Below, piece by piece: positions 1 through 6,068 of a DNA stretch of 8,229 nucleotides. The stretch is from Candidatus Pelagibacter sp. (lineage in GTDB: Bacteria > Pseudomonadota > Alphaproteobacteria > Pelagibacterales > Pelagibacteraceae), in the NCBI GenBank assembly GCA_002704625.1, contig PAGZ01000034.1, positions 19,019-27,247 on the forward strand, written 5' to 3'. The position numbers and the translations under genes were made by a program. A model generated the notes under the pieces. That model was not told the origin of the DNA. It saw only the letters and a program-made list of their open reading frames with translations, and searched no databases. Position 1 is the first letter of the stretch, and every line of letters begins with the position of its first letter.

Positions 1-92
1 CCGTTAATTACAGCAGGTGTCATAATATTTACTAATCGAGCACACCACTCGTTCTTAGACTCAGTGAGACTGGTAACCGAATAATCGTCCAT
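1..92 (-). CDS. N-terminal fragment of a conserved giant-virus protein (DUF5764-like), cut by the window edge
   Basis: An open frame begins with ATG at 92-90 and runs without a stop to the left edge, giving 30 complete codons. The peptide starts MDDYSVTSLTESKNEW and continues with CARLVNIMTP. I recognise this N-terminus (acidic start, SL.E.KNEWC.RLV, then a T-P turn) as that of a protein family common in algal giant viruses and in 'viral metagenome' entries. I believe it is the family catalogued as DUF5764, but I recall that number rather than having checked it. No molecular function is known to me. The start lies only 2 bp after the stop of the clamp-loader gene on the same strand, so the two are probably co-transcribed or have overlapping transcripts. 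Only the first tenth or so of the protein can be seen, so nothing can be said about domains. Confidence 0.62.
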   Translation of the reverse strand, partial: MDDYSVTSLTESKNEWCARLVNIMTPAVIN

Positions 93-94
93 AT

Positions 95-907
95 TTACAT
101 AAAAGACACATTTTCTAAAGCGTCATCAGAACGTATTAAAAGATAATTTAAAATAAAAGTAATAAATAATTTTTCATTTCTGAAATCTTTCTTAACTTTA
201 TGAAACATAATTAGCAGTTTATAGCGTTTGTTTGATGGTATATCAGAACATTGTTCTATATATGCTAAAAGATCTAATCCGGAGTAACATTTCTCATACA
301 TTTTATCTGCAAATTGCATAATATTTACGAAGTTTCCAGAATCAATATTTTTAATATTTTTTTTTATCCAAACAATAGCACGGTTAGTATCTTTTTCTTT
401 TCCATATGTTTTATCATTTTTAAACTCATGCAAATTAATACGGTTATTCTTATATTGCGGACAAGGAATATACACTTCACAAAATCTTGATAATATTGGA
501 TTTAATAACTTAGCTTTGTCAGTAACAATAACAAAAAAACGTGTTGTTGCACTATATTGTTCAATGCATCTTCGCAACGCTGATTGTGCATCAATAGTTA
601 GGGAATCTGCATTTGCTAAAATAACAGTTTTAAAACAATTGTCTGATTCCAAGTTAATATGAGTTTTTGCAAAAAATTTTAAATCTTCTCTTACAAAACG
701 AATACCTTTTCCATGTGAGCAATTAGCAAATAAAACATATGATTTTATAGATTCTTTATTTCCGCCGTATATTTTATTTAAAAATTGTGTTACTATAGTT
801 CTTTTACCAGAACCATGTGGACCATAAAATACTATATTTGGTATTTTACCATTTTCGAGAAAATAATCTAGTTTTTTTATAATATTATTGTGTATATTGA
901 GAGACAT
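95..907 (-). CDS. replication factor C small subunit (clamp loader AAA+ ATPase), RFC3/Rfc5-like
   Basis: This is a 270-aa AAA+ protein of the RFC small-subunit family. In cells RFC opens and loads the sliding clamp PCNA at primer-template junctions, and giant viruses carry several RFC paralogues for their own replication. The P-loop GPHGSGKRT is at residues 29-37. The stretch DAQSALRR.IEQYSATTRF (106-124) and the arginine-finger motif LSRF (139-142) are typical of RFC. The usual Walker B DE.D is degenerate: ILANAD at 96-101 has no catalytic Glu. Together with the GK-R/K-T P-loop this resembles the RFC3 (yeast Rfc5) subunit, which does not hydrolyse ATP normally. The protein is shorter than the usual 320-350 aa; it begins close to the P-loop, and the C-terminal collar is probably reduced. 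The stop is 2 bp from the next gene's start, and a hairpin lies just upstream at 931-962. Confidence 0.88.
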   Translation of the reverse strand: MSLNIHNNIIKKLDYFLENGKIPNIVFYGPHGSGKRTIVTQFLNKIYGGNKESIKSYVLFANCSHGKGIRFVREDLKFFAKTHINLESDNCFKTVILANADSLTIDAQSALRRCIEQYSATTRFFVIVTDKAKLLNPILSRFCEVYIPCPQYKNNRINLHEFKNDKTYGKEKDTNRAIVWIKKNIKNIDSGNFVNIMQFADKMYEKCYSGLDLLAYIEQCSDIPSNKRYKLLIMFHKVKKDFRNEKLFITFILNYLLIRSDDALENVSFM

Positions 908-930
908 ATAAAGATTATGGAAATGTTATG

Positions 931-962
931 TTTAATATCATTACTAGAAGATTGATATTAAA
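931..962 (-). terminator. AT-rich hairpin at the 3' end of the 595-aa protein gene
   Basis: A 10-bp perfect inverted repeat, TTTAATATCA (931-940) and TGATATTAAA (953-962), encloses a 12-nt loop. It begins 4 bp beyond the stop codon of the minus-strand gene at 967-2754, and 23 bp separate it from the RFC start codon. In Mimivirus, transcript cleavage and polyadenylation occur at AT-rich palindromes placed this way (the 'hairpin rule'). Its role here is inferred from position and structure. Confidence 0.6.
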
Positions 963-966
963 TAAA

Positions 967-2754
967 TTATGCCCAACTGTCCAAACTTTGCGTGTAAGGA
1001 TTATTTTTGAATGCTGTAAGAATATCTGGATTAATGCGATCACATCCCTGACATTGATTGTAATACTGTGGCATATTAACATCGCCAAATGTTTGTGAAC
1101 TAGGGATTGCACTACTTGTAGCACCTGGTGCATTGGCACGAGTATTTTTTCGTAAAGAATCATTTCTGAGCAAGATGTTAATATCGCCGTTAAAAGAATC
1201 CATACTACCTTGATTAGTTCTTCCTGGAGCAGTTTTATTAGCATTTCGTTGGTTATAATTTGCTACCTGAGACATAGATGCTGAATTAAGAGGTTGAGCA
1301 TTTCCGGTAAACTGGGTGCAAGTACTATCACGGTGCTGTGGCCCAACTTGAGTATTAGCTACTTTATACCCATCTGCATTTTGCATTTGAACATATAAAT
1401 GACCTGTTCCTTCAACAGTTTGTTCTTTAATTGTAGTACGAACTCTGTCACCAGGATTGTAAACTTGACCATTAAAAACAGGTGCTGTTGCATTACCATT
1501 AATTCTAGCATTGCCAATTACATTTTCTTTTCTAGTAGGTCTTAAAACATCAAGTATAGGAGCTGTTATTGCACTTACTAAACCTTGCATTGGGCCCATT
1601 TCTTCTGTTTGACGAGTGGAAGATCTATTATTACAAACATTGCTATAACTGCCATTTCCGTAATCACTCTTATTAGCAGGACCCTTTGCAGTAGGAGCTG
1701 CAAGTCCAGGTCCGTCAAGTTGTTGTTTGTGAGACTTATTTTCATATGTATTTACATATGTTGCTCTTCCGGCGTCGGCACCATCTCCAAAATAGTTCGT
1801 TTCAGAATAATCTGGGCGATTTACATCCTGTAATTCTATCTTACTTCTGTATGTAGGTCCATGTTCCGCACCAACTGTAGTAAACCATCTAGCTGGACCA
1901 ACTTCATAATCAGTATCTGGACGATTTTTTTCGACTTTTCCTTGAGTCTTCATGTTACCAGATTCTTTAATTCTAGAAACAGCTGGACCCTGATGTCCAT
2001 CTAAACCAAACGTAATTTTAGGATTTGTTTCAACACGAAGCTGATTAACTGTTTTTGGCAGCCAGGCATTTCTACCTTCAACGGCCGCGTTATATCCTGA
2101 GCCACTATCTTTAGTAGTAAACCCTTGACCAAGACCGGGAGCGACTCGCTCTTCTTCCCAAGGTTTGATGTTATTCATCTTTGTACTAGGCATTTGTCTT
2201 GAAAGCATAAACTCTGTAGTATTTGGCATACCATTTGCCCATGACATATTTGCTTGAGGTTTGAAAAGAGGAGCTTGTTCTGTTTTTCTAATATATTGGC
2301 TACCAGCACCTTGCATATTATCTAATCTTGATTGAGCCCCGTCATGTCCTGTAGATGAGCCCTTAACTCTTGCTCCAAAAAATGGAACCATATTATTATG
2401 TTTAAAATCCCCTTTATTGATTGGTTTTCCAGTTAAACTCATAGATTGTTGTGTTCCGCCACCATTGCTTTCTCTAGGATTATTTTGTTCTATTTGTTGA
2501 AATACATCTTCTCTGAAATATTTATCAGTTGTTTGATTTGAATCGGGATAATAACGTGGGTTGCTATTTTCAAGAGGAGCAGTTTTTGGATAATTAATAG
2601 ATTTAACAGGTGGATTTACTCCTGGTAGAGGACCTGAATTTCTATTAGACCCTGCATTTGTAAATCCCTCAATCGATTTTTGATTATCTTTGTCATGATT
2701 TGAAATCACATAAAGACCTCCTAATGCTACTAATGGAATTGCTAACTCAGCCAT
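967..2754 (-). CDS. DUF5899-like giant-virus protein with N-terminal membrane anchor, probable virion component
   Basis: This 595-aa protein belongs to a family found almost throughout algal giant viruses, which I recall as DUF5899. One hydrophobic helix at residues 4-18 (LAIPLVALGGLYVIS) lies at the extreme N-terminus. The rest is long, hydrophilic, rich in Asn, Gly, Pro and Gln, and lacks an obvious enzymatic motif. Family landmarks are MVPFFGARVKG (122-132), a W-rich segment with NMSWANG, the PWEEERVAPGLGQGF block, the VGPARWFTTVGAEHGPTYR block, and the C-terminus ending NPYTQSLDSWA. An anchored N-terminus with a long extended body would suit a structural protein lying along the inner membrane or capsid. 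A link to the tape-measure protein P2 (A342L) of chlorovirus PBCV-1 is possible but unproven. It follows the conserved 191-aa gene on the same strand by 46 bp, so the two may be expressed together late. No AAAATTGA motif is seen upstream. Confidence 0.78.
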   Translation of the reverse strand: MAELAIPLVALGGLYVISNHDKDNQKSIEGFTNAGSNRNSGPLPGVNPPVKSINYPKTAPLENSNPRYYPDSNQTTDKYFREDVFQQIEQNNPRESNGGGTQQSMSLTGKPINKGDFKHNNMVPFFGARVKGSSTGHDGAQSRLDNMQGAGSQYIRKTEQAPLFKPQANMSWANGMPNTTEFMLSRQMPSTKMNNIKPWEEERVAPGLGQGFTTKDSGSGYNAAVEGRNAWLPKTVNQLRVETNPKITFGLDGHQGPAVSRIKESGNMKTQGKVEKNRPDTDYEVGPARWFTTVGAEHGPTYRSKIELQDVNRPDYSETNYFGDGADAGRATYVNTYENKSHKQQLDGPGLAAPTAKGPANKSDYGNGSYSNVCNNRSSTRQTEEMGPMQGLVSAITAPILDVLRPTRKENVIGNARINGNATAPVFNGQVYNPGDRVRTTIKEQTVEGTGHLYVQMQNADGYKVANTQVGPQHRDSTCTQFTGNAQPLNSASMSQVANYNQRNANKTAPGRTNQGSMDSFNGDINILLRNDSLRKNTRANAPGATSSAIPSSQTFGDVNMPQYYNQCQGCDRINPDILTAFKNNPYTQSLDSWA

Positions 2755-2762
2755 AATGTATA

Positions 2763-2791
2763 TATAACAAAGGAGATTTTAATTTGTTATA
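2763..2791 (-). terminator. AT-rich hairpin at the 3' end of the 191-aa protein gene
   Basis: The arms TATAACAAA (2763-2771) and TTTGTTATA (2783-2791) form a 9-bp perfect stem around an 11-nt loop. The structure sits 9 bp beyond the stop of the minus-strand gene at 2801-3376 and ends 8 bp before the start codon of the next gene. It therefore fits the giant-virus hairpin 3' end pattern, and it also overlaps wherever the promoter of the 595-aa protein gene must lie. Confidence 0.6.
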
Positions 2792-2800
2792 CACGCGAAA

Positions 2801-3376
2801 CTAATTTTTATTAATAGTGCCACAAGTATCAGTAGTCAAACATGACCCTGACGGACCAGCGGCGTTTGTGTTAAATGGAACTGTATTTATAGATGAAGTT
2901 CCAGAATCAATATCAAGACATGGAACTTTTGCACGAAAGCCATCGCGCTCAATAAGTCGTGTATTAATATTATTTTGAAAAGGTATGCAGATATTTTCTT
3001 GAGGATTTAAAGGTAGCAATTGAAAATTGTTTTGCTCTAAATCTCTTGCAGTCCAAGCTGGCATAGTCGCTCTAGGTTGTTCAGTAAAAGGTTTACAGCT
3101 TGGATACTCAATGACATTATTATTTGGTAATGGAATATTACTTTCTTTACAATCTCTTGTAAGAGGCTTGTCAATACCTATTAAAGAACTTTCGAGATTA
3201 ATCGTGTTTGTTCTCAAGTTTGCACCCCATTTTTGCATTCTTACATATGGGTCTTCCATAAAGCATGGTTTTGTACCATTACCTGGCACATCTAACATAT
3301 ATCTACCTGGTCCTGTCATTTCTTGAAGTTGTTTTTCAACTCTGCAATTATCATACTTAAATCTAGTGAAAGCCAT
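2801..3376 (-). CDS. conserved giant-virus protein (MAFTRF family), probable structural or morphogenesis protein
   Basis: This 191-aa protein starts MAFTRFKYDNCRVEKQLQ. I recognise it as a family conserved across algal Imitervirales and related viruses, possibly the one numbered DUF5761, though I am unsure of the number. Conserved blocks are TGPGRYMLDVPG (21-32), FMEDPYVRMQKWGANLRTNT (39-58), an aromatic segment AWTARDLEQNNF (107-118), LNPQENICIPFQNNINTRL (123-141), then a variable tail. It has no transmembrane helix and no catalytic motif I can name. Eight cysteines are spread along it (11, 38, 76, 94, 130, 153, 179, 185) without a clear zinc-finger spacing. Its place directly upstream of the 595-aa putative virion protein, on the same strand, suggests a virion or assembly role. 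That is inference from context and from the family being restricted to viruses. The ATG used is the first in frame and matches the usual family start. Confidence 0.75.
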   Translation of the reverse strand: MAFTRFKYDNCRVEKQLQEMTGPGRYMLDVPGNGTKPCFMEDPYVRMQKWGANLRTNTINLESSLIGIDKPLTRDCKESNIPLPNNNVIEYPSCKPFTEQPRATMPAWTARDLEQNNFQLLPLNPQENICIPFQNNINTRLIERDGFRAKVPCLDIDSGTSSINTVPFNTNAAGPSGSCLTTDTCGTINKN

Positions 3377-3421
3377 GTATAATCTACAGAGAGAAAGTTT
3401 TTATATTTACAACAATTTAAT

Positions 3422-3446
3422 ATATGTAATTGCTGCAATATCATAT
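3422..3446 (-). terminator. imperfect hairpin beyond the zinc-ribbon-like gene
   Basis: Arms ATATG-TA-ATTG (3422-3432) and CAAT-AT-CATAT (3436-3446) pair with a two-base internal mismatch around a 3-nt loop. The structure lies 8 bp past the stop of the minus-strand gene at 3455-3721. It is weaker than the other hairpins in the window and is called mainly from its position. Confidence 0.35.
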
Positions 3447-3454
3447 TTTTGTAT

Positions 3455-3721
3455 CTATATATAATGACATTTTTCTGCAATATAATTTAAACTATCGACT
3501 TTTACAAGCTTAAAGGGTTTTGCACATCCAAATACTTTATTTGTTTTAACAAGTTCATCACAAACTTCTTTATTTGAGTGTGGATCTATTTGTTTTCCAG
3601 TTTCTTTTAAAATTGCATGGCGAAATATTGCACAATTAATATCTTTTCTATTTACTATGATTATATTATTACAATGTGGACATTCTAACACTAAATCTTC
3701 CATATCTTTATGTATATCCAT
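3455..3721 (-). CDS. small zinc-ribbon-like protein conserved in giant viruses
   Basis: This 88-aa protein has likely metal-binding residues: CPHC at 14-17, then Cys30, His35, His48, Cys54, Cys66 and Cys85. The pattern of an N-terminal CPHC, a middle segment RHAILKETGKQIDPHSNKE.CDEL and then VFGC.KPF matches a short family I have often seen in giant-virus genomes and marine viral metagenomes. Its role is unknown. Possible jobs for such small zinc proteins include nucleic-acid binding or serving as a transcription accessory factor. Translation could begin at Met1 or at Met7 (MEDLVLECPHC); Met1 is used because it is the first ATG and no upstream gene overlaps it. It is divergent from the ubiquitin gene across a 69-bp intergenic region. 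Confidence 0.68.
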   Translation of the reverse strand: MDIHKDMEDLVLECPHCNNIIIVNRKDINCAIFRHAILKETGKQIDPHSNKEVCDELVKTNKVFGCAKPFKLVKVDSLNYIAEKCHYI

Positions 3722-4027
<306 letters not shown>

Positions 4028-4040
4028 CGTAATAATCTTG

Positions 4041-4062
4041 ATAAAAAATAATTATTTTTTAT
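4041..4062 (+). terminator. 22-nt perfect AT palindrome between ubiquitin and tRNA-Asn
   Basis: The sequence is a perfect palindrome built from ATAAAAAATAA and its reverse complement. It can fold into a stem of about 9 bp with a small loop. It starts 13 bp after the ubiquitin stop and ends 6 bp before tRNA-Asn, so it is well placed as the ubiquitin transcript 3' end or as a processing signal ahead of the tRNA. Confidence 0.65.
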
Positions 4063-4068
4063 AATCCT

Positions 4069-4142
4069 GCTCTGGTAGCTCAGTTGGTTAGAGCGTGCGA
4101 CTGTTAATCGCAAGGCCACAGGTTCGATCCCTGTTCGGAGCG
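4069..4142 (+). tRNA. tRNA-Asn (GUU)
   Basis: A complete cloverleaf of 74 nt can be folded by eye. The acceptor GCTCTGG pairs with TCGGAGC, with two G-U pairs. The D-arm is GCTC with GAGC. The anticodon stem TGCGA/TCGCA encloses CTGTTAA with anticodon GTT. The variable loop is AGGCC, and the T-arm ACAGG-TTCGATC-CCTGT is perfectly paired. The discriminator is G, and CCA is not encoded. There is no intron. It reads AAC and AAU codons, which are abundant in this AT-rich, Asn-rich genome. Hairpins lie on both sides (4041-4062 and 4149-4184), suggesting it is released from a longer Pol II-type viral transcript by cleavage at these structures, as proposed for Mimivirus tRNAs. Confidence 0.96.
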
Positions 4143-4148
4143 TATTAG

Positions 4149-4184
4149 TTATTTTTTAATAACATAGCTGTTATTAAAAAATAA
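4149..4184 (+). terminator. 16-bp perfect AT-rich hairpin after tRNA-Asn
   Basis: Arms TTATTTTTTAATAACA (4149-4164) and TGTTATTAAAAAATAA (4169-4184) form a perfect 16-bp stem with loop TAGC. This is the strongest hairpin in the window. It begins 6 bp after the tRNA discriminator base and ends 18 bp before the next start codon. It is a good candidate for a transcript 3' end or tRNA processing signal. Confidence 0.72.
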
Positions 4185-4202
4185 ATATGATTATATTTTA
4201 AT

Positions 4203-4883
4203 ATGTGTTTTAATGCCTCTGTAAGTATTTCAGTTTTTGCGTTAGGAATAATTTGCTTAGGGATTATGGTGTCACGTAAATTATATTTTTTTAGCGTATT
4301 TTACCTTTTTATCATTATTATGCAGTTATTAGAATACTTTGCACACATTTCATTAATGAATAATGACTCTAAGTTAAACAAACTAAGTGCATCATTTGCT
4401 TTACTTTTACTCGTTCTTCAACCAGTTATATTTTCTCTATATGCTGGTTTGATAGAAAACAATAGTAAAAAATTCTTATATAAAATCTCTCCTTTCATAG
4501 CATTTTTTATTACTATATCAATATTATTACACAAAAGTGCACAATCAACAAATACATTACGTATATCATATCTTAATAAAGCATGTAATTCTAACGTATG
4601 TCTCTTAGAATGGTCTTTTTTCAGGTCAAATTACTTACTATCTTGTATGTTTATTTTCATGTATTTTTTATTATTTATTTTTACAGGTAATAATCTTGTA
4701 TTATCAAAATATTTTTACGAATCTTTTACTATTTGTGTATTTTTATTAACACTATCTCTCGTATACATGACATTTATAGATAAATTACCATTTAATAAAC
4801 ATCTTATCGAATCTTTTGGATCTTTATGGTGTATAATGGCTACATTGCTTGGCCCCTATGTAGTTTTTTCAACATCAAAATAA
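4203..4883 (+). CDS. seven-helix membrane protein of the viral MCF(N/S/D)A family (DUF5765-like)
   Basis: This 226-aa integral membrane protein has about seven predicted helices, near residues 8-23, 27-47, 62-83, 94-110, 144-161, 175-192 and 205-222. It starts MCFNASVS. A cysteine-phenylalanine pair immediately after Met and a following small-residue segment mark a family (MCFSA/MCFDA starts) seen in giant viruses and in bacteria; I recall DUF5765 and DUF6629 for its branches. Other likely family marks are QLLEYFAH in helix 2, QPVIFSLYAG in helix 3, and ESFGSLWC..ATLLGP in the last helix. The loop after helix 4 carries Cys128 and Cys133. It is not a rhodopsin: the last helix has no retinal-binding lysine. 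Function is unknown to me; a channel, receptor-like or lipid-handling role is only a guess. Codons are extremely AT-rich. The start is 18 bp after a hairpin, so the leader is very short. Confidence 0.72.
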   Translation: MCFNASVSISVFALGIICLGIMVSRKLYFFSVFYLFIIIMQLLEYFAHISLMNNDSKLNKLSASFALLLLVLQPVIFSLYAGLIENNSKKFLYKISPFIAFFITISILLHKSAQSTNTLRISYLNKACNSNVCLLEWSFFRSNYLLSCMFIFMYFLLFIFTGNNLVLSKYFYESFTICVFLLTLSLVYMTFIDKLPFNKHLIESFGSLWCIMATLLGPYVVFSTSK

Positions 4884-4887
4884 ATAA

Positions 4888-4895
4888 AAAATTGA
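4888..4895 (+). promoter_or_regulatory. AAAATTGA early promoter motif of the UV endonuclease gene
   Basis: A perfect AAAATTGA, preceded by two further A residues, ends 43 bp before the ATG of the UV damage endonuclease and begins 4 bp after the stop of the preceding gene. This octamer is the established early promoter core of Mimivirus and relatives (AAAAATTGA in Cafeteria roenbergensis virus), usually within about 100 bp of the start codon. It implies early expression of the repair enzyme. I found no other correctly placed copy in the window. Confidence 0.75.
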
Positions 4896-4938
4896 TTGTT
4901 TCAAATGTTTTAAAGTTTTCTATAACTAAAAGAAAAGA

Positions 4939-6060
4939 ATGTCACAAAATCAACCTGTTCAATTAGGCCTTTGCTGTCTTAATACGCAGTTGCGGGCTCA
5001 AAAACCACCTGTATTTGCATCAAGAAAAATGATTATAAGAAGTATAGAGGAACAAGGAATAGAGGCACTTCAGCAAAAGATTTTACAGAATCTTCGTGAT
5101 GTCATAACGATGATGCATTGGAATGAAAATAACGGCATAAAAGTATTTCGACTTAGCAGCGAATTGTTTCCACATAAATCTAATCCAAAGGTTCAAAACT
5201 ATACATTTGCTTTTGCAGAATCTCTCTTAAGGGAAATTGGTATTCTTGCCAAAAAATATAATCAACGGCTGACATTTCATCCAGGACAGTATAATGTAGT
5301 TGGTACTCCATCCAAAGGTGCATTTGAACAAACATGTTGTGATCTAAAATATCATGCAGATGTATTAGATAGATGTTATCTTGATGGTATGAGCCCTGTT
5401 ATGGTAGTTCATGGTGGAGGTGTATATGGAGATAAGCAAGCCACACTACAACGTTGGTGCGATCAATATAAACTTTTACCAGAAAATGTAAGAAAATATT
5501 TGGTACTTGAAAATTGTGAAAAATGCTTTTCAATAGAAGATTGTTTGTGGGTATCTGAGCGAGTAAATATACCTGTTGTATTTGATACACACCATTATGC
5601 TTGTTACTGTAAGCTTCATCCTGAAGAGAAGTTTAAACCAGCAGGCCACTATATACCGGCTATTCTAGAAACTTGGAAACGACGAGGTATAAAACCAAAG
5701 TTTCATGTTAGTGAGCAAGGTTCTGGCAGAGTTGGTCATCATAGTGACTTTATTGAAGTAATTCCTGACTATTTAATGGAGATTCCAGAGAGATTTAAAC
5801 AAAATATTGATATAATGATTGAGGCTAAGATGAAAGAGCAAGCAATAGCAAAGCTTTATGATAAATATCCTGAATTGAATTGTAAGATACCTAGTACCCT
5901 TATGTCTCAGATATCCGAACTCCCTGGTACAGGTTGGGTACACAAAAATTGCAAAACATGCGATTGTTGTGATGAATGTAGTACGATAGACCTATCATTA
6001 TTCAAAAATAAAGTTGTTAAACGAAAAAAGAAAAAATTGGTGATAGTAGAATCGCTATAA
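4939..6060 (+). CDS. uvdE: UV damage endonuclease (UVDE/UvdE family) with a Cys-rich, basic C-terminal tail
   Basis: This 373-aa TIM-barrel, metal-dependent endonuclease should nick DNA immediately 5' of cyclobutane dimers, 6-4 photoproducts and some other lesions, starting an excision repair route that does not need photolyase or NER. Expected ligands are visible: FHPGQY (113-118), with His114 as metal ligand and Gln117-Tyr118 as the pair that probes the lesion; His158 in VHGGG; Glu191 in LENCE; Asp216 and His219 in FDTHHY; His256 in KFHVSEQGSG, with Lys254 beside it; His268 in GHHSDF; Glu295 in MIEAKMKE. Mapping onto Thermus UVDE is by motif. The catalytic core ends near residue 315. The tail has a cysteine cluster C338-X2-C-X-CC-X2-C347 and a KRKKKK stretch (361-366), which looks like a metal knuckle plus a nuclear-targeting or DNA-binding basic patch. 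The gene has its own early motif and ends 8 bp from a convergent gene. Confidence 0.95.
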   Translation: MSQNQPVQLGLCCLNTQLRAQKPPVFASRKMIIRSIEEQGIEALQQKILQNLRDVITMMHWNENNGIKVFRLSSELFPHKSNPKVQNYTFAFAESLLREIGILAKKYNQRLTFHPGQYNVVGTPSKGAFEQTCCDLKYHADVLDRCYLDGMSPVMVVHGGGVYGDKQATLQRWCDQYKLLPENVRKYLVLENCEKCFSIEDCLWVSERVNIPVVFDTHHYACYCKLHPEEKFKPAGHYIPAILETWKRRGIKPKFHVSEQGSGRVGHHSDFIEVIPDYLMEIPERFKQNIDIMIEAKMKEQAIAKLYDKYPELNCKIPSTLMSQISELPGTGWVHKNCKTCDCCDECSTIDLSLFKNKVVKRKKKKLVIVESL

Positions 6061-6068
6061 CAATATTT

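Noticed and set aside
945..948. TCTA late-promoter-like tetramer on the minus strand upstream of RFC
   Set aside because: Four bases are expected often by chance, and it falls inside the loop of the putative terminator hairpin.
915..1244. Open frame of 109 codons on the minus strand
   Set aside because: It overlaps the C-terminal part of the well-supported 595-aa protein in another frame, and its residue composition is not protein-like.
1585..1833. Open frame of 82 codons on the plus strand
   Set aside because: It is antisense within the 595-aa protein gene, with no homology signal or promoter.
3027..3326. Open frame of 99 codons on the plus strand
   Set aside because: It is antisense to the conserved 191-aa protein gene; its openness follows from the codon content of the opposite strand.
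4203..4883. Viral rhodopsin, suggested by seven helices
   Set aside because: The last helix has no lysine for retinal attachment and the MCFNA start belongs to another family.
5399..5590. Minus-strand open frame of 63 codons inside the UV endonuclease gene
   Set aside because: It is antisense to conserved catalytic segments and has no independent support.
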